From NCBI GenBank assembly GCA_018857735.1, contig JABMCL010002141.1, positions 50,001-114,000 of the forward strand: 64,000 bases of DNA. The letters run 5' to 3'. Position 1 is the first letter of the stretch. Each line of letters begins with the position of its first letter. Of the stretch, positions 48,000 through 61,200 are shown piece after piece. Under the pieces are notes generated by a model. That model searched no databases. It saw only the letters and a program-made list of their open reading frames with translations, and was not told the origin of the DNA. The stretch comes from Alviniconcha marisindica. Taxonomy: Eukaryota; Mollusca; Gastropoda; Provannidae. The position numbers were made by a program, and so were the translations under genes.

Positions 48000-49347
48000 T
48001 CCACATACATGTCCACTAAGGTAATAGTATCTTTGGACTAGGAGGTGAGTGTAGAGGTAAATCTTCATGGTTAACCAGAAAGAAAGGATCAAGATGAACA
48101 TGATCAATGGGTATATAGACGGGTCTGTAAGTGGACAGGTAAGTTTACATACCAAGTTGCATCAACATTAGCAGGTACATTCATTTTCGGGTGGGTCTGT
48201 TGGTACGTAGACCAGCAGATGAGTTGACAGATAAGTGTGCATGTAAGGCCAGGTGAAAAACACTCACAATTTGAACCGGTTGATTGATGAAAAGGTAAAT
48301 CTCCGAATATTTAGAACAACGGGTGAGAGGACAGGTAAGTACAAATGGTTTGTCGGAATGAAATAATCAAAATGAACAGGTAGAGTAATGAACGGGTAGA
48401 TCTATGGGCATGTACACAAGTAGTGGTGACAGGTAGGTCTTTGTGGTTAGACAAAAGAGAAGCATGAAGATAAACAGGTAACTTTATTTTCAGGTAGATC
48501 TGTGTGTAGTACCCCAGTAGATGAGTTGAAAGATAATTGTGGATGTTATGCCAAAAAGGAACAAATAAACTGAACAGGTATAGTGATGAACAGGTACACA
48601 TGTGGACATGTAGAGCAGTACAAACGTTGATGGGTAGATCTTAGCGGTTAATCGGAATAGAAGTATAATTAACAGATAAAGTTATGAGCGGGTACATCTG
48701 TGGGCAGGTATAGAAATAGTTGTGGTGACAGGTAGGTCTTTGTGGTTAGATGAAGAGAAGCATGAAGACAAACAGGTAAGTTTACTTACGGGTAGAATCT
48801 GTGTGTAGGTACCCCAGTAGATGAGTTGAAAGGTCATTGTGCAGGTTATGCCGAAAAAGAGAGAGAGAAATAAACTGAACAGGTATACTGATCAACAGGT
48901 ACAAATGTGGACATGCAGCGCAGTAGAAACGTTGATGGGTAGATCTTAGCAGTTAATGTGATTTTAAGTATGAAAATTGACAGGTAAGGTCATGAACGGT
49001 ACATCCATAGGTAGGGACACCACAACTACTTGTGTACATGCACAGATGTGGTTAGACGAAAGGGAAGCATGAAGGTAAACAGGGTGTTGCAGCGCAGTAG
49101 AAACGATGACGGGTAGATATTAGCGGCTAATCAGAATTAAAGTATGAAAATGAACAGGTAGGGTCATGAACGGGTACATGTATGGGAAGGTACACAAGTA
49201 GTTGTGATGACAGGTAGGTCTTTGTGGTTAGATGAATGAGAAGCATGACGATAAACATAGTCATGCAGCGCAGTAGAAACACTGACAGGTAGATCTTTGC
49301 GGTTTATTTGAATTGAAGTATGAAAATGAACAGGTAGCTCATGAATG

Positions 49348-49411
<64 letters not shown>

Positions 49412-52400
49412 GTAGGTACACAAGTACATGTGGTAACAGGTAGGTCTTTGTGGTTAGACAAAAGAGAAACATGAAAATAAACAGATAAACAGAGTCATGC
49501 AGCACTGTAGAAACGTTGACGGGTAGATCTTAGCGTTTAATCTGAAATAAAGTATGAAAATGAACAGGTAGGGTCATGGAAGGATACATCTCTGGGCAGG
49601 TACACAAGTATTTGTGGTGACAGGTAAGTCTTTGTTGTTAGACAAAGGAGAAGTATGAAGATAAACAGGTAAATTTATTTCCAGTTGGATCTGTGTGTAC
49701 ATACCCTAGCAGATGAGCGGAAATTTAACTGTGTATGTTATGCTGAAAAGGGAGAAATACTGAACAGGTATACTCATGAATGGATATATATGTGGACAGG
49801 TAGAGCAGTAGAACGTTGACGGGTAGATATTAGTGGTTAATCATATAGAATATTTAAAGTATGAAAATGAACTGGCAGGGTCATGATCGGGTACATTTAA
49901 GGGCAGGTACACAAGTAGTTGTGGTGACAGGTAGGTCCTTCTTAGGCAAAGGAGAAGCATGAGGATCTGTGTGTACATACCCCGGCAGATGAGTGGAAAG
50001 GTAACTGTGCATGTTATGCCGAAAATGAAGAAATAAACTGAACAGGTATACTGATGAACAGGTGTATCTGTGTACATGTAGAGCAGTAGAAACGTTGATG
50101 GGTAGATCTAAACGGTTAGTTGGAATGACAGTATGAACATGAACAGGTTGGGTCATGAATGGGTACATCTAGGTGCATGTACACAAGTAGTTGTGGTGAC
50201 AGGTAGGTTTTTGTGGTTAGACGAAAGAAAAGCATGAAGGTAAACAGGTAAATATATTTTCGGGTGGATCTGTGTGTAGGTACCCCAGTAGATGAGTTGA
50301 AAGGTCATTGTGCATTACGCTGAAAAAGAAGAAGCAAACTGACAGTATACTGATGAACAGGTACATCTGTGGACATGTAGAACAGTAGAACCGTGAACGG
50401 GTAGATCTTAACGGTTAATCGGAATGAAAGTCTGAAAATGAACACATAGAGTCATGAATGGGTACATCTATGGGCATGTACACAAACAGTGGTGGTTACA
50501 GGTAGGCCTTTGTGGTTAGACGGAAGAGAAGCATGAAGGTAAACAGGAAAATTTACTTTCAGATGGATTTGTGTGTAGGTACCCCAGTATGTGAGTTGAA
50601 AGGTCATTGCGCAGGTTATGCCGAAAAATAAAAAAATGAACTGAACAGGTATACTGATGAAAAGGTACGTCTGTGGACATGTAGAACAGTGGAAACGTTG
50701 ACGGGTAGATCTTAACGGTTAATCTGAATGAAAGTATGAAAATGAACAGGTAGGGTCATGAACGAGTACATATATGGGCAGGTACACAAGTAGTGGTGGT
50801 GACAGGTAGGTCTTTGTTCTTAGGCAAAGGAGAAGCATGAGGGTAAACAGGTAAATTTATTTTCGGGTGGATCTGTGGGTAGGTACCCAGAGATGAGTTG
50901 AAAGGTCATTGTGCATGTTATGCCGAAAAAGAAGAAATAAACTGAACAGGCATAGTGATGAACAGGTACATCTGTGGACATGCAGAACAGTATAGTGATG
51001 AACAGGTACATCTGTGGACATGTAGAACAGCAGAAACGTTGACGGGTAGATCTAAACAGTTAATTGGAATGAAAGTATGAACATGGGTGGATATGTGTGT
51101 AGGTACCCCAGTAGATGAGTCGAAAGGACATTGTGCAGGTTATGCCAAAAAATAAGAAATAAACTGAACAGGTATAGTGATGAACAGGTACAGCTGTGGA
51201 CATGTAGAACAGCAGAAACGTTGACTGGTAGATCTTAATGGTTATCAGAAAGACTGTATGAAAATGAACAGGTAGGGTCATGAACGGGTACATATATGGG
51301 CAGGTACACAAGTAGTTGTGGAGACAGGTAGGTCTTTGTTGTTAGACCAAAGAAAAGCATGAGGATAAACAGGTAAATGTATTTTCAGGTGGATATGTGT
51401 GTAGCTACCCAGTATACGAGTTGAAAGGTAATTGTGGATGTTATGCCGAAAAGGAACAAATAAACTGAACAGGTATAGTGATGAACAGGTACATCTGTGG
51501 ACACATAGAACAGTAGAAATGATGACTGGTAGATCTTAACGGCTATCAGAATGAAAGTCTGAAAATGAACAGGTAGGGTCATGAACAGGTACATCTATGG
51601 GCAGGTACACAAGTAGTTGTGGAGACAGGTAGGTCTTTGTGGTTAGATGGAAGAGAAGCATGAAGGTAAACAGGTAAATGTATTTTCGGGTGGATATGTA
51701 TGTATATATATATAGCTACCCCAGTAGATGAGTTGAAAGGTCATTGCACAGGTTATGCTGAAAAATAAGAAATAAACTGAACAGGTATAGTGATGAACAG
51801 GTACATATGTGGACATGTAAAACAGTAGAAACGTTGACGGGTAGATCTTAACGGTTATCAGAAAGACTGTATGAAAATGAACAGGTAGGGTCATGAACGG
51901 GTACATCTATGGGCAGGTACACAAGTAGTTGTGGAGGCAGGTAGGTCTTTATGGTTAGACGAAAGAGAAGCATGAAGGTAAACAGGTAAATTTATTTTCG
52001 GGTGGATCTGTGTGTAGGTACCCCAGTAGATGAGTTGAAAGGTCATTGTGCATGTTATGCCAAAAAAGAAGAAATAAACTGAACAGGTACATCTGTGGAT
52101 ATGTAGAAACGTTGATGGGTAGATCTTAACGGTTAATCGGAATGAAAGTATAAAATCAACAGGTAAGGTCATGAACGGGTACATCTATGGCCATGTACAC
52201 AAGTAGTTGTGGTAACAGGGAGGTCTTTGTGGTTAGACGAAAGAGAAGCATGAAGATAATCAGGTAGATTTATTTTTGGGTACATCTGTGCATATGTAGC
52301 CCAGTAGATGAGTTGAAGGGTAATTGTGCATGAAGTTATGCCGGAATGGAAGAATTAAACTGAGCAGGCATACTGATGAATGGCTATATCTGTGGACATG

Positions 52401-52830
52401 TAGAGCAATAGAAACATTGATGGGTAGATCTTAGCGGCTAATCTGAACAGAAGTATGAAAATGAACAGGCACGGCCATGAACGGGTGCATCTATGGGCAT
52501 GTAAAGGAATAGTAGAGTCAAGAAGCAGGCCTTTGTGGTAGGGTACCCTAATATGGAAGCATTAAAGTGAACATATTTATTTTCGGGTAGGTATGCAGAT
52601 GTGTACAGCATCAAAATAAATGAGTAGGTATGTTAAACGGGTACATCTGTGGACATGCAGACTCCTAGCTGAGGGGATAAGTAGATCTTCGATCATGGCT
52701 AGCAAGAAGCAAAGTATCAAGATGAACAGGTAGATTTATTTCCGTGTATGCCTGTGGGTACGAAGACCATTAGACGAGTTGACAGGTCATGTTCAGCAGG
52801 AAGGGACAATGTAAATGAACATGTAGGTTG
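48000..52830. repeat. Satellite array, ~300-bp unit, about 15 copies
   Basis: Anchor words: cagtagatgagttgaaagg at about 48522, 48815, 50291, 51729 and 52029, with variants near 48205, 49985, 50592, 50892, 51112, 51416 and 52308; spacing is mostly 300-313. Units also share gggtagatcttaacggttaa, aacaggtagggtcatgaacg, ggtacacaagtagttgtgg and ggtaggtctttgtggttaga. A shorter word, (ga)acaggta, recurs every 20-60 bp inside the unit. Edges are the most diverged and 50.2-52.2 kb the most regular. A (TA)n run interrupts one unit at 49351-49408. Recurrent minus-strand frames of 60-110 residues are by-products of the array. Confidence 0.92.
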
Positions 52831-52839
52831 ACGCCATTT

Positions 52840-53700
52840 CGGATAGCATTGTACATCATCTTGTGATTTGTGTTAATATTTTTTTCTCATTTATATGAGC
52901 TAAAACTTCTTTTTCGTGTATTGCTCAAGTGTTTTATTTCAGTGTATTAGGTTGCAAAATTTACACACACGAAAGAAGGGAATAGTATGCCACCGGGGGG
53001 TGTTTGCCGCACCAGGCGACATGGCTTGCTTTGTTAATCAATTATTCATTAATCTTGGCATACCATCCGATCACACCCGATCACACCATGCGTCTTTTCT
53101 CCACAAACAGTGCAACAATGTTGATGCCTTCTGACATCATTTATTCCTGACATCACCATGCCCTTTCTAATAAAAACATATTGAAAAGTTGACTGCTATC
53201 TACTGTACACATTTCTTGATTTGTATACCATCTAGTTTCGTTGGCAAAATTTACACATACCACAGAAGCGAACATTCTCCTGGGGTAAGATTCTGTAAAT
53301 ATTTACTTGTACATCTCTTGACCAGTTGGCATGTCTGTTTCAGCTATTTCGCCTTTACTTTCTGTCCTTTGCCCGTTTCAATAACTTTATCTAATATTTT
53401 ATCGTGGACTTTGCTTAACAGGGTTGTCTGATTGGTTTGAATCTAAAAAAGACAGACCCAAAACAGGCTATTGAGTGAAAGAAGTGCATAAATAGCAGTA
53501 AAAAGCACCACCCTGTGCATACAAAACATAATTCCGCTAAAAATATAATTTTACTCTGTGAAGCTACTGTTCGAATAGCCCCCCCCCCCCCACGCCCCCC
53601 CCGCCCCCCACACCCCCCAGATGCTTGGGGCACATTTCTATGCTTGATTAAACTTATCTTTTTGTCGTCCGTTTGTTATTTCAAAAAGTTGCAATGATAT
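52840..53700. other. Right spacer of the giant element
   Basis: No gene. The phrase gcaaaatttacaca followed by a purine-rich cagaag/gaaag word occurs at 52953 and 53247. A C-rich tract is at 53580-53620. Confidence 0.5.
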
Positions 53701-53787
53701 GCAACTTTTGGAAAGTTGCAAAATTCTGCGATCGTGTGAACCCACCATTAGTCTTAACATATACAGATGCTGATGTATCACAGTATT

Positions 53788-53875
53788 AGTACATTACAAT
53801 TTATCAATTACATGTATGTATTGTGTGTGTATAAGTACATTACAATTTATCAATTACATGTATGTATGTGTATGT
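53788..53875. repeat. Direct duplication, ~45-bp unit
   Basis: agtacattacaatttatcaa followed by ttacatgtatgta occurs twice in a row just outside the giant element. Confidence 0.85.
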
Positions 53876-54046
53876 TAGAAATATAATTCAGTGAAACTGG
53901 TTCTCTGATTACATTTAATGTAATATTAGTTTGGATGTAATTTAAATTAAGTATACTGTACATCATACATCATGTAAACATTCATATTCATGGTCACAGT
54001 TATTTTGCATACATGTAAATTGAAGTTAGAATTTTGTTTGTTTCAG

Positions 54047-54154
54047 TGTAGATCACTACCTGGCCTCCTGATGTAAAAGATCATCATTCTACCAACACAC
54101 TTTCATCCCCAAAACAGTGAAGACCGTGACAAAAGATTTGTAACTTACAAGTAC
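54047..54154 (+). other. TMEM127: Probable 5' UTR part of a TMEM127 exon
   Basis: A ttttgtttgtttcag acceptor ends at 54046, and no in-frame upstream ATG competes with the start at 54155. The first non-coding exon would then lie further upstream and is not identifiable by eye. Confidence 0.45.
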
Positions 54155-57100
54155 ATGAACACTGCATCACTAACTATGGCAGATGTTAGCAATGCTGAGG
54201 ATATGGACTCGGTTAACAACAACACTATGAGCAACAACAATAACAGCAGCAATATTAACAACAACACCATCATGTCAAGTATAGTTTTGGCCCGTGCCTG
54301 TGGAGCTCCAGATAGAAGCAACAGTACTCCTTGTAGCAGCAACAGTGATAGCACTGCAGTAACCAACATGGCCTCTAACATCAGCACTAACAACCTGATA
54401 AACAGCAGCAGCAACAACTGTAGCAGAGGTGCAAGTTCTCGACGTAGTCGTTCAGGTGGGCGATCTCGCAATCGTCGCCGGCATTCTCAAAGCGCTGGGC
54501 GGCATGGGAGTCGTCACCATAGCCGACAGAATCACAAGCGCCGTGAACGGAATTTCCCATCTGCCCTGTGCAGTATGATCAGCATTGTAATTCTGTGCAC
54601 AGCACTTGCTGAACCTCGCTGGGTTCGCATTGACAATGGACACTGCACTGTGCCCAAGGAACGCGCTCTTAATTATCTGGGAGTGTTCCAGTTCTTCTAC
54701 TTTGGAGATATTGTGTATGATGATCCTAACATCGATCATAAGCATGTGGATGTCATTGTGGAATATCGCTATGGACCTGGGCTGAATGATCGTAAGTTTT
54801 ATTGTAACTTGGATTTAGAATGTAACTACTTTTATTGTCATGGAAACTTGTAATTGTATGATCTTATTCTTAGAGATCTCAGAATCAGAACTTCCTTGTT
54901 TGATCACGTTATTTGATTATGATCTTTAATTTTATTTGATCTTTTCAGGGAATAGGCTAATGTTACTATGTTAGAACTGTTTCTACATCATTTGAATCTG
55001 ACTGAGGCATGATAGAAACAGAGAAACTCAGAACTGAGAAAGCAGTGGTGACCAGACATTTTCATAAAAGCATCTGACAAAAATAGGATGGAGAGTGTGG
55101 TGATGATTCGAGAGTTTACATGGACTATTTTTTACTGTTTCAGGCATGATAAACTGCGTGACAGAGAGAGTGGTGATGATCTTCAAGATTGTCATTGCTT
55201 TGACTTTTCTTGCCATACTCACCTCGCTGATTGGCTTTGGCCTTGATCTTGTGGGTCTTGGACATAAACTCTTCAGGTTGCTTCGTCGAAGTGCAATCTT
55301 CAGCATTTTCACAGGTACACTGTTTTTGGAATCCACCGAAGACAAAAATCTTTTGTTTAAATTTGGTTAAGTAAACTCACATGGAATTTTCTGCTTTATA
55401 CTTAGACTAATTGATTTGTTGTGCAGGTACACATTATCTGTTTTGTAACATTGTGACGTTTTTTTGAGAAAACGTTTTTACTTTGTATGAGCACCTCATC
55501 TCAAGATAGCTCAAAGTGCTTCACAGTGGCAAGTATATAGCACTGTTCTCTGCTTCCAAGCAGACCCACTGCACTTTAGTTGTATGCGACTCAAATTCAT
55601 CATCTTGGGAAGCACCTGACCAGACAATGCAACAGATCCAAAAGTTAGGAAGCAGTTGTGAAAGCTGATCTTTTTTGAATCCCCATCATGGGTATCCCAG
55701 TATGATGAAGTCTGACTGCCATGGCTTTGTGTTCTGTATCTATCCATACTCTTCGGAGGCAGATTTTCTGTAACTTTTCATGCAAAATCTACAGGTACAT
55801 TGGCATTGCCATATTTTGTGCAACAGACAGATTTCATAAAATTGAATCTGCTTTCATAAAATTGAATCTGCCCATACCTCTCTTTCAATCAGCGTTCTGT
55901 GCAAGTCATTGTTTGTCGGAGCAGTCTGTTCAAATATGACACTGGAGAGTAGGGGTGGGAAGTTGGGGTGAACTTTGAGTTATGAGACGCATTCAGTTAT
56001 GTCCATTAATGACAGGATCTATACCGCAGTTTCGTAACAGTATCTTCACAATTACTCTGTTATCTTCTTTTTATGCTCTGTCTGATCTTCTGTGGTCCAG
56101 GCATGGCTAAAACAGTGCAAATTCCTTGGTCACTATAGATTGTTAGATGTCATAAAAGTCAAACTTTGCACAGTGTCAGTGGTACCACTACCAGTATATT
56201 AAAAGTCAAACTTTACACAGTTGTACCAGTACTTACTGAGCTGTTCTTACTTAGTGATAATATTAATAATGTGTACCATTTTTGGTTACCTTGACCATAT
56301 TTCAAAGTCAAAGCAGTATTACTATTAAAGAGAACTTTCTAAAAAATATGATACATTTTATAAAAATTATAAGTAAGACTTGTACATTTTTATCTGCTCC
56401 AGTTCAAACTTTGAATGGTTATTTATGATTTAAATACATGGACTAGCTCAGGTATGTAGTGCCATTAATAGTGTTGACTTTGGCTATATTCAGGGAAAAT
56501 AATTAATGCTCCTTCTGTCTGTATAATTAACATAAAAAATAATGAACTATTATTAACTTTAACATAATAAAAATTAGCTTTTGACTTTTGTCAGACTTGT
56601 TTCACAAACTTTCAGTGAAGTCTTTTATATTATCATATTATTTGTTTTGTAAAATTGTGGAAACTGTATATGCTTTGTGTAGTCAGAATGCTTGTGTGTG
56701 TGGGTGCCTGTGTGTGTGTGTGTGTGTGTGTGTGCATGCGTGCACGCTTAGAATAGTCTCTAGGGACAAGATTTTGCACTTTAAAAATACTTTTATTATT
56801 ATTATTACAGTATGTGCATATTCTCTAGTGAGATCTACCATTTTTGATGGCCTTGATTTTTTCTTGGAGACTACTAAAGGGAGATTTTTTGCATTTTGAT
56901 TGGTAAAATTACCATACACAGAGCATGACATTTTTGCAGCAATTTTGTTGACTAATAAAATTTTAGGGTCAGCAGTGTCACAAAGATTAAACTAAAAGTC
57001 CATTTTCTAAGCATAATCTTGTCTGAATCTAGTGCAAACCATGTAACACACAACTAGGCCTAGCGGTTTGCATTATCAAAGAATTCTTTTTTAATCAAAT

Positions 57101-58146
57101 CAAATAAATCTTTATTGTTCATCATTATAATTTATGCACAGCATAAAAAGTATATATATATTATGTGTTCAGATAATATATATTGCTGTCTCTGCATGAT
57201 CAAAACATGTAATTTCATGTGAAAGGCAAAAAAGAGACAGAAAAGGGGATCATGACCTTATTTATTACCTCTAAGAGGAGAAGAGACAAAAATTTGGATT
57301 TGGTCCAGATTTTGCAGTGTTTTTGCTGCAATGGGTTGAACGTCTTTTCCAAGCGCAGATGCTCAATAAGTGGAGTCATATATCCTGAAAAATATGTTTG
57401 CTCCTTTTGGAGGCAGATACTTGTTTTCAAATCTGAAAAATCATGCTTTTAAATTGAATAGGTTGCAAATTGATTACCTTTCACTAATCTCACTCTCAGT
57501 CTCACTTTTGGAACTCATGACTAGACTTAAACCATCACGACCCTTCTATGCCTGTGTCAACTTTGTTACAGAACAACAGCCATATTGAGCATCAAGAATA
57601 TGTACTCTCAAGAAAATACGTGAACTGGATTACTTGAAAAATACTGGATGTAAAAGACATTAATATTTAGGGACCTAGTAGATTCATAACTTTTCAGGAC
57701 GTATATAACAATCTAGGGAATTCACCAAGCCAAATTCTTGAACATAATATTGTGAGAGCAGCTGTTTACACGTTTGTACACAGTCATAATGTTTGTGATA
57801 CAGTAGACACTGTGTTGTCAGACCTGTCACTTTTTTGTATGTTCAGAAAATAAACAAAGAGTTTAGAAAGGTGCCTATTTTAATGAGTGACTGTTCCATG
57901 TGCAAATGGTTTTACTAGGGTAGCTGTCTGATTAGGAATAGGACTGAATGGTGTGTATAAATCCAGAGATGTGCCAATGTGTCTGGTTGGACAATAGTAG
58001 TGGTGTGTGTATATATATATGTAGGTTGGGTGTGTGGGTGTCCAGGGAGGTTGGCTAGAGGGATGTTTTCAGCTGTGATAATTTGTGTTATGGATTTTTT
58101 GTTTTTGTTTAAATCCAGTCTGTTTATTCTTCTTCTTCTTATTCTT

Positions 58147-58205
<59 letters not shown>

Positions 58206-61200
58206 CAGTTTAACTTTAAATGCTTTTGACATTGCTCTGATGTTTGTTTTACTTTTTACTTTTTTTATATTTTTTTTATTAACAAGCCTTAGTAGTTAGC
58301 TGAATTGCCCTGGGAGGGATGATTAAATTTAAAGTATACTGACTTGACTTGAATGGCTTCTGGCACAGGAAATTTGGTTTAGAAATAGACAAACACATAA
58401 TTATGGTCATTGCCATCATTCATAACAAAAGGAACAAGGCTATGAGTTTTACAATGGAAAATTAACAAGGCTACAGGTTTTCCAATGGAAAACTTTGCAT
58501 AGTATTTATTCCACAAACACATTACTTTGCAAAATGAAAGTGAGAGATGATCAGATGTGCCAAATTGTAGTGTTGTTGTAGATTACGTTGAACACTTCTT
58601 TTTTGACTCCCTGATGAATCAGAAATTTTTGAATTCTATTGAACAGAATATTTTAATTACTTTCATTATTTTAGACCCATTAAACTGTTGACATTGAGGT
58701 GGGGGGGTTGGGGGGGGGATAAAACATTATAATTACAGGAAGGTCAAAACTAAATGAATAAATCATACATTAATAGCAAAAATGTGTTACATTTTACTAA
58801 AAGGAAGACTCCTTCCTTCCATTGTCCATGATATTTGAAAATCAGCTCAGGCTCCAATATATTTAAGTGTATTAAAGCTTACACTTACGAACAAAAACTG
58901 TGCATACTGTGACCAAGTGGGCAGAAATGCAGTGCATGATGAACAAGTGTATGTGAAAACAAATTTAATTATAATACAAAGACACATGAAGGAGTGAGTG
59001 AGAGGTATAATATTGTAATGGCAGCTGGATGTTTCTGAATAAATACCTCACATTGTTGTGCTTGGCAGCAGTGGATTGTAATTTTATTTTATTATGTATG
59101 TATATAATGGGTCATTCTCCTGAAAACTGGACCAAAGAGAGTGCCACTTTCCGGATGAACTAAAAACAAATCTAAAACATAGAACTTTTTAACTACTGCT
59201 ATATTTCTGATGTAATGTGTTTGGAGAAATGAGGGAAATGCCACAGTGTGTGAATACATCATCATTTCTTGTGCTACAAGTCATTTTTGGTACAAATCAC
59301 AACATTTTCATGGCCATCATTTATGACATGGCTAAAGGAAGGTTAGCTGATCGCAGATATTTCCTTGAAAGTGTTTATGATTGAATTAAAACAGATTTCA
59401 TGACAAATATGGTGGCTAGCTCTTACATAAAAATAACATTTATTGTGTGTTGATTCCTACTAACAGCTCCAAACAATAAAAAGATTATCAGTGTCCCACA
59501 TGTTACTGATGGTGTCTTCTCAGTGTGTATCATGATATTGTGACTTGATCACTACAGAAACTAAAGAACTTTATTTTTTTCATCTACTTGGTACATTACC
59601 ACATCTCCCTTTGTCTTTTTTGCTAGGTTGATGATATGAGAGTAGATAAGAAATAAATTACAGTCATTGTTTTAGGGGTGGTTTACGTGGTGTCTTAAAA
59701 TGGTGTAATGTGCAAACAAACAAAAGAAATATTTCTGTTAGTACCATTGACTTCAGACCTACCATAATGTATGAATCCACATCAACTGAATGGGGGCAGC
59801 AACTTTTTACCTCTTTTTATGCTGTGTGTGGTGCATTATTTGCCTACAAAAGGGAAATCACTGTGGTGTCCTCAGTGGTGAGGGCAGCAACGAGCGGGAC
59901 AAATATTTGTTCCCAGTCGGCTGACTGTTTTGTATGCAACCTTTTGTAACTAAACTTGGTATGTGGTGCACCATTGTGAGCCAGAATGTCATGTGAAAAA
60001 AATGGGATTCTGTCTTCAGGGTCAAGGTCACAGTGAAGGCTTACGTAATCAAAATATGATGGTTTCTACTATATATTTTATTAGTTCTAAACTAATAAGT
60101 CTTTTGCAAATGAACTCAGTGTGATCATCACAAGCAAAAATGCGTCCAGTGAAAATTATGGATTGCTGTGATCAAGGTCAACATCACAGCCAAGGTAAAA
60201 CATCTCAATCAATATTAGTTTTGATGATATCTTCTGAATTGCTGAACCTTTTGTAACTAAATCCAGTATGGTGATACATCATTATAAACCAGAGTGGCAT
60301 GTGCAAATAATGGATTGCTATCTTCAAGGTCAAGGTCACAGTAACTGAGTTTGGGTTCCCATAATGAAATGACTTTCTATTATATGTTCTGAAAAGGTTG
60401 CTTTGCTGTATTCAGGGTCACAGTCACAGTGAAGGTTAGGAGCTGCAGTGGACGTTTGTCCGGACAATATCTCTGATCAAATAAACTTAATATGGTGATG
60501 CATCATCATGAGCCAGAGTATCATATGGAAATATTCATTTGCTATTTTCAAAGTCAAGGTCACAATCATTTTCACTATGTTTTGAGAAATACTGAAACTT
60601 TTACAACCCAAATTAGTTTGATGATTATCACAAGACAGGGCAAGACACAGTGAAAAGATTTTATTGCTTTTACTCAGGGCATGAGATGGCTTGGGTAACT
60701 GTGGACTAGATTGTTGCCAGTCTTGGCCATATCTCAAGCAGGGGTCGGTACTGGTTCCAATCAAGAAAATGTGGACAGAACATTGCTTTTGTAATGAATA
60801 TACTTGTTTATTGAATTTATTAGTCAGTGGTTCAAGTGTGTGATTGTTATATCCTTTTGTACTTGTGGTGTATACATAACATGTGATACAGATTACCAAT
60901 TAATTGTAACTGGTTAGTAACTTTAGAAAGCAAGAAGCAAATATTACTCTGACATGATTATATAAGGTTCAGAACAAGTTTGCAAAAGAAAAGAAAAGAA
61001 AACATGTAATCTATTTCATGCATGCCTGTACTTCGAAGAAGAAATTTAAAGCAAACTTGTTAAACTTAAAGAGGTAGAAAGTATTAAAAATTAAAAATAA
61101 AACAGAAAGAAATAAGAAGTGACAGATACTCCATCAATTATGAAATATTGTATCAAACTGGCCACTGAGCCTGCTTTATTAATGCATTTCTGGTGTTTTC

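Larger units (their letters stand above)
45308..53747. mobile_element. Giant 8.44-kb non-autonomous DNA transposon-like unit
   Basis: Terminal inverted repeats: left 45308-45342 and right 53713-53747. The left reads tggtgggttcacacaatcac then agaagtttgcaacttt; the reverse complement of the right differs at three positions in 35. TTA borders both ends (45305-45307 and 53748-53750), as a 3-bp target duplication, which fits the TWA targets of PIF/Harbinger transposons. The TIR motif (ttgcaaacttctgcgac and aaagttgcat) recurs subterminally on the left. The centre is a ~300-bp tandem array. No transposase-like frame is present, so it would need a transposase from elsewhere. The right end lies 300 bp before the TMEM127 5' exon. 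Confidence 0.75.

Noticed and set aside
48000..52830. CRISPR-like array
   Set aside because: Units of about 300 bp lack short repeats with unique spacers, and the DNA is animal.
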